Assembly (NCBI GenBank): GCA_947034885.2
Contig: OX344756.2
Location: 22,365,489 to 22,429,488 of the forward strand
Length of the DNA stretch: 64,000 nt
Direction of reading: 5' to 3'
Source of the DNA: Thuidium tamariscinum
Lineage: Eukaryota > Streptophyta > Bryopsida > Hypnales > Thuidiaceae
This document shows, one piece after another, positions 23,803-35,811 of the stretch. The notes under the pieces were generated by a model. The model was not told the origin of the DNA. It searched no databases and was given only the letters and a program-made list of their open reading frames with translations. Made by a program: the position numbers and the translations under genes. Position 1 is the stretch's first letter, and the number at the start of each line of letters is the position of its first letter.

Positions 23803-24640
23803 TTAACCTTGAAGGACCAAAGTGCATTTTTTGGCAATATAGCAATTTTGGGTTTATTCCTATGAATGGATTTTTTATTTTTTTTATTTGAAATTTTTAC
23901 ACAACATTTTTGTGGGATGTAGCTATAAGGCCCAACAATTTCAACTAATTTTGACTACTTGGATCAAAAGTTATTATATGTATGTATATATACATATGTC
24001 GAAAGCTTTGAATCATTTCATTTTGATTAATGAAATAAAAGTTATGGGTATTTTAGTTTGTGGGTAGTTTGTAGGAAGTGATGGAATGTCTATTCTAAAA
24101 TAAACTTTATTTAATTCAAGTTTTAACATTTCTGAAAAAAAATAAAAATTTTAGTTGTAAATTGTTTATTACAACATTAGAACCATTTAGATTGGCATTC
24201 TTCAATTTATTAATTCAATTGTTAATAATTTAGTACTTTGAATAATTTTCTACTTCTTTCTACTTACTATTTTTTTCCTACATATTGTACGATTCCAAAT
24301 GATTTGAAAATTTTCAAGGATGTAGACAATTTGATTTGAAGAATGAATCCAAAGAGTTACAAATGTTTTGGGCATTTTTTCATACAAATGTAGCCTTTTG
24401 AAGAGCAGTTGTCAAGATTTTCACAATGGTAGAAAAATAATTTTTGTCACTTCAAATACTAATAACTTGCAATCTACATGGCAGAAGTTTTCCAAAAACA
24501 TTTCTACATCTTTTCAAACTAGTTTAACAAAAGATCATATGGTTATATTTGTTCAAAAATATTTTTTTCTTAAAATTTGGTAGTTGTCCTAGAAATGACA
24601 ATTTTGGAGCAGTTTTGAGGAAAATATAGTTGAAAACCTT
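23803..24640. mobile_element. Long TTAA-type element (925-bp family), right end eroded
   Basis: After TTAA at 23803-23806 the element reads CCTTGAAGGACCAAAGTGC, then a GGCAATATAGCAATTTTGGG block. This matches the reverse complement of the right end of 34673-35607. Further matches are a CAATCTACATGGCAGAAG block near 24.48 kb and GTCCTAGAAATGACAATTTTG near 24.59 kb. The expected inverted right end and its TTAA are not found, so the right boundary is approximate. Confidence 0.6.
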
Positions 24641-25270
24641 CATTGGGTAATATACAAAAGTCGCCAATATTATAGTGTATTTTGCAATTCAACATTCACA
24701 TGAGGAATTGAATTTTTTTGGCAAAACAGTGAATTAGCTAGTCAATCTTTTGAATATTCTTGAATACATTCATGACAAAAAACCAAATGTCCAAAATGAT
24801 TACAAAATGGCTATTTCATAGTCATTGTGAACAAGAAACAACTACTCATAGTCATTGTGGACAAATCAATTGTGCCATCATTTTTATAGTGATTTTTTAA
24901 TCTTAAATTATAGTTAAAAAAATTTTGGCATCTATAATTGGAATTACTATTTGTTGGACTTTCTAGAACAATGTCTTAATCAAGTTGTTTGAACCAACAA
25001 AACATGTCCAAATAAATTTAAAAAAACATCTTAATCAATATACAACTATTAAATGTCTAAATCAAATTGTCCAAAGAAAATCATAAATCTAATTGATTTT
25101 GGCATTCATTTTTTCTAGCAAATCTATGGTATTTTCAGACATTTTGAAACTTCAGTAGATGAACCTTTATTCATTAGAAGATAATGACTTCATAATTATG
25201 GTATACAAGGAGGGAAAAGTATGATGTTGATTCCTGAGAATTTTTTTTGTTTTTATACTAGGAGACTTAT
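24641..25270. other. AT-rich spacer
   Basis: No gene seen. Contains a short local duplication of a CATAGTCATTGTGRACAA phrase near 24.82-24.86 kb. Confidence 0.45.
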
Positions 25271-25984
25271 GATTGGGTGATTGTACAAAGCATTTGTACT
25301 ATTTGTCACATTTTGCAATAGTATTCATGATTTTTTTGGAATACTTCAAAATTATGAAACCAAAATTTATTAAATTAAAAATATGGTCAATATATATACC
25401 TCTAAAATAAAAGTAATGACTAAAAAAAATTTGTTGAAAAATTCTTTAAGTAGGAGAATTAGAAAAGAGCCGAATTTCAAGAAAATAGATACTTCAATGT
25501 TTTAATTAATAATAAATAGTAAAAAATTTAGATGAAAAAAATGAAAATTACCCATTTCTAGAAACTCTATAGAAATGGCCATTTACTAAGGAAACCACCA
25601 AAATAATATTTTGTATAATTCAAAATGCAAGTAGAAAGAAGCTCACTTTGTCAACTTCTACTCTACATATAATTAACAATTTTTAGAATTTCCTTTAAAT
25701 AGGAGCTAGAAGTCTATTAAAAGACCATGTTTCCTAAATTTGAGCTTGAAGTTAGGATTTTTGGACACCAAAGGCTTTTTAAATATTCTAAATTAGCAAA
25801 TGTGATATAATATTGGGGGCTATTTTTAAATAGAATAAAAAAATTAAAAATTAAAGAAGGTGTACAATAGTCATAGGTACCTTATCTATGAATTTTGAAT
25901 CATTTGGAGCTAGATGGAAAAATCATGGCCAAAAAACTAATCAACTTTCAATATATGACAAGTATTTCATGCAATCACCTGATT
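25271..25984. mobile_element. 720-bp GGGTGATTGC family, GATT duplication
   Basis: Element 25275-25980 starts GGGTGATTGTACAAAGCATT and ends AAGTATTTCATGCAATCACCT, with GATT duplicated at 25271-25274 and 25981-25984. The interior keeps family blocks such as 'TAGGAGAATTAGAAAAG' and 'GTCTATTAAAAGACCAT'. Non-coding. Confidence 0.75.
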
Positions 25985-27039
25985 ATCTGAAAATATATAT
26001 TATAAGTTACAATGGAAAAGGCAGGGATTACTTCTTTTGAGCCCATTGCCTATGGTGTGAGAAGTTTTTCTTTTTCTTTTTTTCTTAATTACAATCTAAA
26101 AATCCCCCTATAAATTTGGTTGAATTAATTTCACCCCCTTCACTTGTATTTTCTAGAAGGCAATCTTTTTTGCAATTGATATGCATGGGACATACTTGAT
26201 TCCTTGTGTTAATAGTTTGTATTCAATATCCACATCCATATTTATATTCCCATATTATGTATCCATAATCTATATGTCTAGTTGTATTTTGTATCCATGT
26301 TTGCATCCCATAGGAACAAACAAAATTGCTTTTCATGACAACAATTGATGATTGCTTCAACGGCTAAGGTTGGCTTTCACCTCTAATCAGACAACCCATG
26401 TTTTACTATCACCTATATAGATCAACAATGCTAGATTTTTTATAAATGAAAAAAAAATTCCCCAAATGGTTGGACAATCTACATTTTTTGGCAACAAGGA
26501 AGGGGCAAATTTGGCAGGTAGTAGAGTTGTTGCTTCTATCCACCTCATTGTCATTGTCCGGCATTGTAAGTTGCATGAAAGAGGTAAAGAATGACTTACT
26601 TTCTACTTCTAATACTTAAATTTTAAGTCTTTTTGCAATAATGGAGATAATCTTGAAAGCCACTTCATTCAACCACTTGAACTAGCAAGAAGTCAAGATC
26701 TTGTAAATTTTTTTTTGAAAGATTCATTTATTGGTTTATGAATCCACTGTTTGTCACCAAGTAATGAATTATCCTATGTGGGGGTCAAATTCACAAAAAA
26801 TTAAATCACTTTTTGTGAAAAAATGCCACGTGTCATTTTGTGATTACTGTGAGGTGATGTGGATCCCTAAAAACAAATTGTTTTAGTTTGAATGACATTT
26901 CATCTAAACAACTCTTCATTCTTCTAAAAACAATGCTTGAAGCTTTAGAAACCAACCCTCCCTATGACCATTTTAATTCTAAAATGTTGAATTGGTCACT
27001 CTAGAAATCATCTATTTTAGTATAGAGTGAATCATTTGC
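25985..27039. other. AT-rich spacer
   Basis: No gene seen. A small imperfect hairpin (AATCACTTTTTGTGAAAAAATG with nearby complements) lies near 26.8 kb. Confidence 0.45.
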
Positions 27040-27997
27040 TTAACCCCTAAACGACCATTTGTCCTCTTGGAGGACAATTTGGGTTTAGATAGGTTCCTAT
27101 GGTCTCAATTTAAAATGAATTTTTTGGAATTTTTGGAAGATGTATAGCTTTGCAATAGATGTTTGGATATATAATTTTAATTTGAATGGGTTCTTGGAAG
27201 CAAAAGCTTTGGCACAATGAACAAAAATGGAGGTTTGCAAGTAGCACAAAAAAAATCACAAAGAGTCAAAATAGATTTTTTACTTTTTTTGTCTTCAAAG
27301 ATTATATTTTTGTCTACATGTGAAGCTTTGATTCATTCTACCTAGAATAATATTGAAAAAGTTATAGACAATCTTAGTTTTTTGGGCAATTTAAGCATCT
27401 TTTAGAAAAAATAATCTTTAGAACTCATTTTTGAATGCAATTTTAAGAATCTTTAAAAAAAATTGTGAGACAAGATTATATTTGCTTGCTAGAAGCCTAG
27501 AACATCCTCACTATTAGAATTATTGTCGTTCAATTCAATCTTAAAGCTATTAGTAGTTTAGTTTTTACTTCAATCTTAAACCAACCTCTATTTAAATTTT
27601 TATTGAATGAGTGAAAATTAAGTGTTTTTTTGTTGAATGTTTTCATAGATTTTCAACTTGATTCTTTGGTATAAACAATTAGAAAATCAAATTTATAGTG
27701 TAAAATTTTTTAATTAATAGAATTCAAAGCCAAAAAATCTTGTGAAGCAATGCAACTATGTAAGGTGAAAAAAAACTTGCTTTCTATAATTTGAATTCAA
27801 ATATCTTGCAATCTACATGGTCAAAATTTCTGAAATTTCTGAAATTTCTTCCACACATTCATATTCAAGTCTAATATAAGATCCTATGGTTAGATATGAA
27901 AGAAAAACAAATTTTAAAGTGTTTTTCTTTGTGCAATAGAAATGACACTTTTGAATATTTTTTGATAGGAAATTTCCCTTTGTCCTTTAGGGGTTCA
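27040..27997. mobile_element. Long TTAA-type element (925-bp family), diverged
   Basis: Element 27044-27993 starts CCCCTAAACGACCATTTG after TTAA and ends TTGTCCTTTAGGGG before TTCA (a one-base variant of TTAA). Inside are the family's CAATCTACATGGTCAAAAT and TAAGATCCTATGGTTAGATATG blocks. Non-coding. Confidence 0.65.
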
Positions 27998-28329
27998 AAA
28001 ACTCAAGAGCACTCATTGGAGGTCAAACTATTGCGCAAGACCTCTTCTTTTCACACAAAATTCCAAGAATGAAAAATTGAAAACCTACACTTCTATCATA
28101 TATAAAAAGATTCTTTGCCATCCATCAAACACTTATTGTAGTCTTTGTAGAATGTCACAAGGTTAATGAAATTCTAGGAAATAATATTTTCTTACAAAGA
28201 TATACCATAAGCAAAGACATGCAAAAATTTAAAAAAATCTTCATGAAGTAGGAGGCTTGAAAAGCACTCATGTTCCAAAACTGCTCACCTTCCCAAATGT
28301 ACATTGTTTGTACATGATGCTTTCTAATC

Positions 28330-28530
28330 TTTATAGGAATGTACAAACAATGTACATTTGAGGGGGTGGGCAATTTTAGAACCCTATGCCATATTGACTT
28401 CAAAAATTCATAACTAATTACACAAAGCTCCAAAAAATATGAAACGACTTGATTTAGATGCTTATTCTACCTGTCTTTCAAGGAAAACTCACTGAAAAAT
28501 ATTTCAAGTTGTTTCACCTCCCCAAAATTC
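28330..28530. repeat. Dispersed repeat, copy 2 (partner at 4.99 kb)
   Basis: Matches 4985-5250 in the same orientation. AATGTACATTTGAGGGGGTGG begins it, and TTTCACCTCCCCAAAATTC ends it. Also present just before is a second copy of ACAAACAATGTACATT in inverted sense (28.29-28.34 kb), so the left part is a small palindrome. Confidence 0.55.
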
Positions 28531-29998
28531 AGTTCCAGCCCTTAAATGGTTGGTTTATGGACCTCCTACTTTATAGCTAACTGAACCCACAGAAAGTGCC
28601 ATAATAGTTGAACGGATGAAGAAAGGGCCACGTTCACTTGTCCTGGGAGGTCGCCACAACAGCAGCATGTCTCGCAGGAAGTTCCATGAAATCATTCACG
28701 TGCACACTCCCAACGCACGCCAAGTGGGTCATTCTATTTCAGTCTCAGCTTGCCTCTCACTCATGCTATGAACTTTTACATACAAAGAACTTCACAATTC
28801 TAAACAATGTAGCACTTCACATGACAACGCCGGCAGAAATCTACACTACTTTGAAACTGTAAGCCTGTTTTCAATGCCTGTTTTCTATCGTTTTTCCGAG
28901 TTTTTTGATCAATCTTGTGCCCATCGATCCTTGTGGATATATGAAAGTTGCAGTAAAAAGATATGGCAAGGTTAGGGTTCAATGATGTTCTCGCACTAGT
29001 TGTACTGTATCTTTGAGGTGGTGTGCATTGTGAAAATCACCTTTTCTTTTGAATTCAGATTTCTGTCAGAATCTGTGTTTACTCCCACTGCGCGATGATT
29101 TTGTTGTGCTTTTGGTTCGGTGGTCATGCAGGTTGGAGTTGAGGTATGGAATTTGAGCAGTTTAGAGTTATTCTATATATCTCTCTAAGTTAGTGTGTGT
29201 ACATTGAGACATTTTCACATGTCCTAATGGACTCTTTTTGAGTGAGTTATTTGAGCTTTGGGTTGCCCGAGTGTGATTCCCGGACAACCAAGAACGTTTA
29301 TTTTGAAGTTGCATCAGTCTCAGTTTTGTTATCGTAGGTTTTTAGGGTTTTCTTGTGTGCTGTGTGACCCCATTCGATTCTTTAGCTAAAGCAGTTAAAC
29401 TTTGAATGGGAACCAGCCTAGATAATTTTATTACAATGCTTTTTGAAGGCTAGATAGAGAGGTCAGTCCAAACAGCACTCATTAGAGAATGCATATATCT
29501 CCGTTGGATGTCCGGGGAGCGTTTAATTCCAGGTTTTCATGAATGCAATGTTCGTCGCATTTGAGTGGTGATAAATAAGTTGAAGAAGATCGTTTGTATG
29601 GACAGGAAGGGGAATGGGACCCTGGTTGGTCTGTTCACGAAAGATATGGTTCTTGTGCTAAAGGGATAATGGAGAAGATTATCAAATTAGGATCACAATC
29701 AGTTTTACTTTGAGTGTGTTAAATGAGCAGTGGGAAGTTTTCAAAGCTATAGTCGTTGAAATTTTTTCAATCACTTTGAGATTGGAGCTTGATTGCGGGT
29801 TTGTTTCAGATAAGCAATAGGGAAAAGCTATGCATGCTGTACTCATCAAAGCTCACTCTGTTTCTCCAACGTTTGAATTGCAGATCTCACAAGTGAACAT
29901 CGCAACAAACCCAATCACATAGACTTGGAGCTTGATTTGAGCTTGCTTTTGAGCTTCAATTTTGAGCTTGCTTTTAAAGCACCAGTAGTTCCCCAGCC
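28531..29998. other. Upstream region of the LEA-like gene
   Basis: From about 28.6 kb the sequence becomes GC-richer and non-repetitive. It should carry the promoter and possibly a spliced 5' leader for the gene starting at 29999. I found no convincing TATA box. Just before the ATG, at 29.93-29.98 kb, TTGAGCTTGCTTTT occurs twice with a TTGAGCTTCAATT variant between, a small tandem repeat in the likely 5' UTR. Confidence 0.4.
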
Positions 29999-31446
29999 AT
30001 GTCCACCAAGAATCCGAGTATCCCTGAGCACGAGCTCACTCCGCAGGGACGGATCTACAGGCGGTCGGTCAGCACAGACGAGAAGCTTCAAGACATAGCT
30101 CCTGAGTTCCGAGGGACCGGGGCCACCCCGCAAGAGAAAGCCGACCACACCAGGGCCTGGATTTCCAAAGAAAACGCCACTGGGGAGGAGAACGAGAAAC
30201 AGAAGGAGTCGGCGACAACACGAGCACAGCATGATACGTATGCGCAAGAGCTTAACAAGCGCTTGGGGCCCGTGAGCTTTGTTATGGACTCTTTGCAAGA
30301 TGGAATTGAGGCCGCAAAGGAGAGCGTCTCTGGGGATGGGAAGGCTGATAGTGAAACGGAAGGAAAAACCCAGAATTCAGTGGCTGTGAGTGCACTACTA
30401 CTCTCTTTTGCTTATTCTTAAAACGCTCAAATCCTTTGTAAAGCCTTGCTCCTTGTTTTTCTATGCTCTTATCCAACAGTGCAGATTGGGATATTGCTGA
30501 TCACGTCGAGCAACTTGGCATTGTCTAGTCTCTCGGCTCTTGAGCATTGTCGAGTCCATGCATTACGAGGCTCAACTATCACATTATCATACTGTACAGA
30601 TCACGTATGACCTTGCATTAGTTTTTTCGTCTGTGGGTACTACTAAAATCGTACAATTTTGGAAACGGTGAATACTAATGAAGTTGACTCCCAGATGCAA
30701 CAAGAAAATCAACGTTTTGTCAATTTGAGTTCACATAGTGTAGCTGTTACGTATAGACACAATGGCGCTTCACCGGGCAGTTCAGATTCCATTGTACTGT
30801 ACATTTCACAGTTCGCCTTTTCCTTCACCAGACAGTTCAAAGTGGATTGCCTTGTGATCGAGCTGTCCATTTGGTTCTAGACATGTGTATAGTTCCGGTT
30901 TCATTTGTTTCCAAAAAAAATAGACATGTGTATAGTACCTGCCAGCAACAATAGTTGTTGCATGAAGCTCAATCGAACTTAATTAAATTCAATCAATGGT
31001 CAGGCCTCGTAAATACATTTTCCATTAAAAAAATAAATTAAATATAACCACGCACTCCGTTGCTACATCCACAGAAATTGCTCCCATTGAGGTTGAGAGT
31101 TTTGATATGTGAACCTTTCTTGTTGTAGGGAACAATTTCTCAGTACACTCGAGCAGCATGGGACAAGGTGAATGAGCTGAAACCGACACTAGGTGGTGCG
31201 AAGGAGCCAGATGCAAAGGAATCCCAACTGGAGGACATTAAGCAACGGATGACAGAAGTTGCAAAGAAAGGTCACCATGACACAAATGTTAATGCAGAGG
31301 AAGCCAAAGAGGAAACGTCTGACGGGAGTACGAAACTTTTGGCTGCTGGTGGAGACGACGTCATGAAGGTGCTGTCTGATGGGGCATCCACGCAGGAAGA
31401 TCCCTTGAAGGCCAATTTGAGGGTGGCCACTGAAGCGCTGTCGTAG
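29999..31446 (+). CDS. Hydrophilic LEA-like protein, two exons, function unknown
   Basis: Exon 1 29999-30385 (129 codons) and exon 2 31129-31446 (105 codons plus stop) join in phase 0 through a clean intron (GTGAGT ... TTGTTGTAG), giving 234 residues. The protein is rich in Lys, Glu, Asp, Ala, Thr and Gly, with almost no long hydrophobic stretch, no signal peptide and no Cys. Predicted short amphipathic helices surround FVMDSLQDGIEAAKESV and ISQYTRAAWDKVNELKP. This composition resembles late-embryogenesis-abundant and other desiccation-tolerance proteins, which protect membranes and proteins during water loss, but I recognise no named LEA motif. Start: the first ATG of the frame, in a good context (GCCATGTCC). 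GC content and codon use stand out against the AT-rich flanks. Reading through the intron gives a 140-residue form ending in a hydrophobic ALLLSFAYS tail, probably not real. Confidence 0.75.
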
Positions 31447-32129
31447 TTGATAATTTATTTTTATTGGATTGGGACTGGAGGGAAGGAAGCTTTGCATTGA
31501 TAAAAGCTGCGTTTAAAGTGAATGGGAGGGAGTGCGGAGGATCTCGATCAGAAAGCAAGCGTGCTGCAGCGACAGATCCTTTTATATTGGAGTTGTTGCT
31601 GACTCGTTTACTGATGAATTGGCTAGAGGTGAGTCTTGTCATGATTTTGGGGCTTAGATCATTCAGTTACAATTCAATGAGACTGGATATGTGGTCTTTT
31701 GGATACGAGTCGGTGTCAGACTGCAGGGAAATTTGAGGCTTTTTCTTCAAGTTTGATGTAATCTTGAAAAGTGTAGTACTAACGACTTCAAGTACAGCAC
31801 ATTTGCAGTATTCTGTTCTGTTACTTCTGAAGCAATTTTATAAATGTACAAGATGTACAAATTCAAGCCTTTGTATTGTATCTATATTACTTGTGTTTCA
31901 AAATTGTACAGTTTTCAATATCAAGTTTTTAGTATGAAAAACGAGTGGTTGGTTTGCAATTGCGTACATATTGAATTACTTTCAATACGTATCAAATTCG
32001 AAATTTGCATTCCTCTGGATTCCTTTGAACTTGCGAAGTTTCTTAACATTCCTAATAATCCTTAGCAAGTAGTCAACTTCTTTCCACAGTAAAAGCAAAG
32101 ATCTTATTATCAATCCATTCCGAGGCCAA
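31447..32129. other. 3' region of the LEA-like gene and spacer
   Basis: Should contain the 3' UTR. No further gene seen. Confidence 0.45.
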
Positions 32130-32828
32130 AGTTAGGGGCCACAACAAATCGCATGCTATGCAGTGCATGTGATATTGCCCTCTAGAGGAAGTGACACCAA
32201 CCAACAAAAGCAGTTACAAAAATTCTCTATTTTGTAATTAAATCAATGGAAGGGAAGTGTGCTATCATGCCTTGAATGAGCTAGGCACTCCACACCACAT
32301 TGCTATTGGCTACATCCAACACTATCATCATGCATGAGTTTCTGAGCAAAAGAGCTTGCAACCTTGTACTCCCGTTTAGATGGCTAAATGCTAGACTATG
32401 CTGTCCTACTTAGAATGAAACTTGCATCGGAATTTCTAATTAACAACAGAGATTCATAAACATACCTACTATAACTAAAGACCCAATACATCCTAAACCT
32501 AGCAACTAAAATATAAATTCTTTGGAATATGACGCTCAAAAGACTCAAACCGCTTTGAAAAAACAGAAAGGTATATCCACAAGTACTTACTTGATTTCAT
32601 TCACCAGATCTACGTGAATATCTTCATGAATTGTTTTGTTGAAAACCTTCTCAAAGTCCCAAACATTTACTTGACTTCTTTGTTACTCACACCCAAAATG
32701 TAGGAGCTGATAAGAATTAGAATCAATTCAATCGGGGTTTCGAAGTAAAAGCCAATTTCATGTACCTTCTTTGAGATTGTCTACTTGACAAGTTTGAGAA
32801 TAGAGGCTCACTACCTTGTCGCCAGAAA

Positions 32829-33481
32829 TTAACCCCTAACTGCCCAAGGCACCAGAATTTGGTGTTTGCAAAATTTTGAAGTTAAATAAAACCTAATCAA
32901 TTTGCTATTTAGTAGTTTGTATTTTTAGAAAGTTCTTCTAGAAGTCTAGTTTTAGTGTCAAAAATCCGATCTGGAAAATGAATGATAGTGATTTTTCTAT
33001 ACAAGATTTTGTACAAGGGTACCCCTTGCAATCTTGACTTTGTGTAGTGTTGAGAGCTCTTGAAAATGAGCCTCAAATACACTAGATCTTGAAGAAAAAA
33101 TCACATTCAAAATTCATTTAAAAAAATTGTAGAATAGATTTTGAGGAGCTGTAAATTGATAGGAGTTGTGCATGTTAGGCCCTTTCACCTCATATTTTTT
33201 TGGTCACCAACTTTTTAGATCTAACTTGCAAAAAGAGGATAAAAACACTTTACATCACTTTTGCAGTTTTAACACCCTCATGGTCAAACATTATAATCTT
33301 TCACTCCACAAGTATTATTGTTGTGTTTTCTTTTCCTATGTAATCTCTAACATGTCTAGTTTGAATTTGTACGGTTACAATTCAAAAAAGATTGATACAA
33401 TTTATCAATATGTTCGCATTTTGTTCAACTTAGAGCAAATTCTAAGAAGCTAGAAACAGGCCTTGGGCAGTTAGGGGTTAA
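32829..33481. mobile_element. TTAA element inside DDB2-like copy A, 645 bp
   Basis: Element 32833-33477 starts CCCCTAACTGCCCAAGGC and ends GCCTTGGGCAGTTAGGGG, an 18-bp perfect inverted repeat, with TTAA on both sides. Copy C of the host sequence has the unoccupied site (AAAATTAAGAGATTG) and copy B a one-base variant (GAAATCAAGAGGTTG). Removing the element plus one TTAA restores the alignment exactly. It splits a WD40 exon. It contains no transposase frame. Confidence 0.9.
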
Positions 33482-33648
33482 GAGGTTGTGATTTGTAGGA
33501 TGGAACTCCAAATGCGTCACCCGTCGGTTGAGCAAGCAAATGAAATAGCACCCTCCACTTTGTTTGGAATCCGTTGGGGAAGTTGTGCCTAAAGCATGTA
33601 TCGATTTCATGCAGGAATTAAAATGAGTCATTTTATTTAGCTTAAAAA

Positions 33649-33862
33649 TTAACCCTGAAACGTCTCAATCCTTTTTTGAATTTTTGCACATTTTCGCTTA
33701 TAGTTTTGTACAGATATATCATTTACCAGAATTTAATGAATTTGATCATTAAGGAAGGTTGTCTTCTCTAGATTCAAGTGTTACATTTGATAAATTAGAA
33801 GTTAATTGGATGAAACAGTGTTCATCGTCCAGAATATGGACGTCGGAGCGCTTCAAGGTTAA
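33649..33862. mobile_element. TTAA MITE inside DDB2-like copy A, 206 bp
   Basis: Element 33653-33858 starts CCCTGAAACGTCTC and ends GAGCGCTTCAAGG, with TTAA both sides. Copies B (TTAAAAATTCATGAGAG) and C (TTAGAAATTTATGAGAG) run straight through the site, so it is an insertion specific to copy A. Non-coding. Confidence 0.85.
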
Positions 33863-34250
33863 TGAGAGAGAAGGCCTAACACTAAGATGAGAATGAAAGT
33901 CTAGAGGGCTTGAAGGAACATTTCACAAAGAGGAGAAACAGTGACTGGATGCGAAGCCAAATGACTGATCGCAGGCAAGTTGCTACAGAGCTGCCGCTCA
34001 TGAACAAAGTCACGAAGGCCCAATGATTGTCTACGAGGAGCAGCATTAACACCGTGCTCTCTTGGAGATATATAAGCGTTTTATGACCTCCATAAACAAA
34101 AGCAAAAAATACAATATAAACATCGGCTTCCTTTGCATTGAGACAAACCACTATGTGCTTCCAATTGCTTTTGCCACTGATTCAATTCGCACAGCTCTCT
34201 CAGCATTATCATGAGTAGTACAATCTCAAGGGCTAGAGTGAACATTAGTA

Positions 34251-34672
34251 GTAGAAAACTAAGTGCGAACAAATGATAGGGTGCCTAAGAAACATTTGAG
34301 ATAAAAATTTTAATTTATTTTCTTACACTATAGGGTACCAAAAATGCCATGCCATGTGTTATAACTACTACAAGGTATAGAAAAATAAGTTCAATTAGAA
34401 AAAATTGGACTTAAGATAACCCCCTTTTTATTTTATTTTTTGGTCAAAAGTATGGAATTCAGGTACCTTATGAGTGGCATATTCAATAATTTCATAGACT
34501 TTAGTTGGCTTCAATTGACTTTAGGTGACTTTAAGTGACTTTAGGCATTAGAGTGAAATGAACATACAAAGGGCCACCTCATAGTTCAAATCTTAACTCA
34601 TTAGTAATTTAGTGATGGCAATTTTCCAATCACAGAGATCAACACTCCAAAATAAGTTAATACTCAAACAAT
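34251..34672. other. AT-rich spacer
   Basis: No gene. A small tandem of GACTTTA(G/A)(G/T)T units (four repeats, near 34.50-34.54 kb) is visible. Confidence 0.5.
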
Positions 34673-35607
34673 TTAACCCCTAAAGGACCGCAACAATGTT
34701 TCTACAAAAACTGCTCCAAAACTGTAATTTCTAGGACAGCTACCAAATTTCAGAAAAAAAAACATTTTTTGACATATGTAACCGTAGGATCTTTTAGTGA
34801 ACTAGTTTTGGAAGATGTAGAAAAAATTTCAGAAATTTCCACCATGTAGATTGCAAGATATTAGTGTTTGAAGTTACAAAAATCATTTTTTTTCCACTGC
34901 GAAAATCTGGGCAGCTGCACTTCAGAAGGCCACATTTGTATGAAAAAATGTCCAAAATGGTTGCAACTCTTTGGATTCATTTTCCAATTAAAGTTGGCTA
35001 CATGCTTGAAAATTTTCATATCATTTGGAATTGTACAACATGTACAAAAAAAATAGTAAGTAGAAAGAAGTAGAAAATGATTCAAAATACAAAAATGGTA
35101 ACAATTTATTTATTGAATTGAAAAATGCCAATCTCAATGGTTCAAATGTTGTAATAAACAACCTAAACCCAATGTTTTTATTTTTTTTTCAAAAATATTG
35201 AAAATTGAGTAAAATAAAGGACTTCAAAGTTTATTTTAGAGAAGAGAATCCATAACTACCCGCAAACTAAAATTCTTCATAACTTTTGACTCATTAATCC
35301 AAATGAAATGATTCAAAGCTTTCCATGTATATATAAATATATAAAACCAATTTCAAATTTTTATTTTCAAAAAAAGTGATTTTTTCTGATCTACCCGAAC
35401 TGCCCGAGTTGAGAAACAAACAACATTTTATGCGATAACTTTTCAAGTATGTAGTCAAAAGTCACAAAAATTGTTGGGCTTTGAAGATACTCCTCGTCCA
35501 CACCTTCTATTAAAGTTTGGTTCCAAAATATGAAAATCTCTAGCCACATGTACCTGCCCAAAATCGCTATGTTGCCAAAAAAGGCATGTTGGTCCTTTAG
35601 GCATTAA
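34673..35607. mobile_element. Long TTAA-type element (925-bp family), best copy
   Basis: Element 34677-35603 starts CCCCTAAAGGACCGCAACA and ends CATGTTGGTCCTTTAGGC, with TTAA at 34673-34676 and 35604-35607. Shared family blocks: AAACTGCTCCAAAACTGTAA, ATGTAACCGTAGGATCTTTT, CACCATGTAGATTGCAAG, and near the right CCCAAAATCGCTATGTTGCC. Several open frames of about 65 codons occur around the middle, but none resembles a transposase. It appears non-autonomous. Confidence 0.8.
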
Positions 35608-35811
35608 TAATGATGGAATAGTAAAGTTATTGGTTGTTGTTGTCAAGGCTGTGTTGGACTTTGAGTGCAATCATATGTAATTCCAACTGGTATAAACTTC
35701 CCGCCACAATTTGTGTAATTGACGATTGTGAGATGATCTTTCTCAACTAAGCTTATTTTTAGTCACATTCTTGCATTAGTGTCATGTGGAATCTCATTGT
35801 GTAACTTATTG

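Larger units (their letters stand above)
32130..34250 (-). pseudogene. DDB2-like WD40 gene fragment, copy A
   Basis: Decayed piece of a host gene matching plant DDB2, the WD40 subunit that recognises UV-damaged DNA and docks to a CUL4-DDB1 ubiquitin ligase. On the minus strand, an exon with RRVTHLEFHPTNHNLL (33.5 kb) continues, after an inserted element, as I-S-G-D-K at 32.82 kb before a GT donor. The next exon, near 32.68-32.59 kb, reads QVNVWDFEKVFNK then HEDIHVDLVNEIK. Arabidopsis DDB2, as I recall it, has RRVTCLEFHPTKNN, LLSGDKKGQIGVWDF in the same order. An upstream piece at 34.05-33.9 kb (SLGLRDFVHERQLC, then LCEMFLQAL) is probably from the N-terminal half. It is broken by two TTAA elements, stop codons and missing exons, so non-functional. 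Copies B and C lie at 54.69 and 58.09 kb. Confidence 0.65.

Noticed and set aside
34861-35085. Transposase candidate frames inside the 925-bp TTAA element
   Set aside because: Frames of 60-74 codons are open on both strands at once, with no DDE-type motif.
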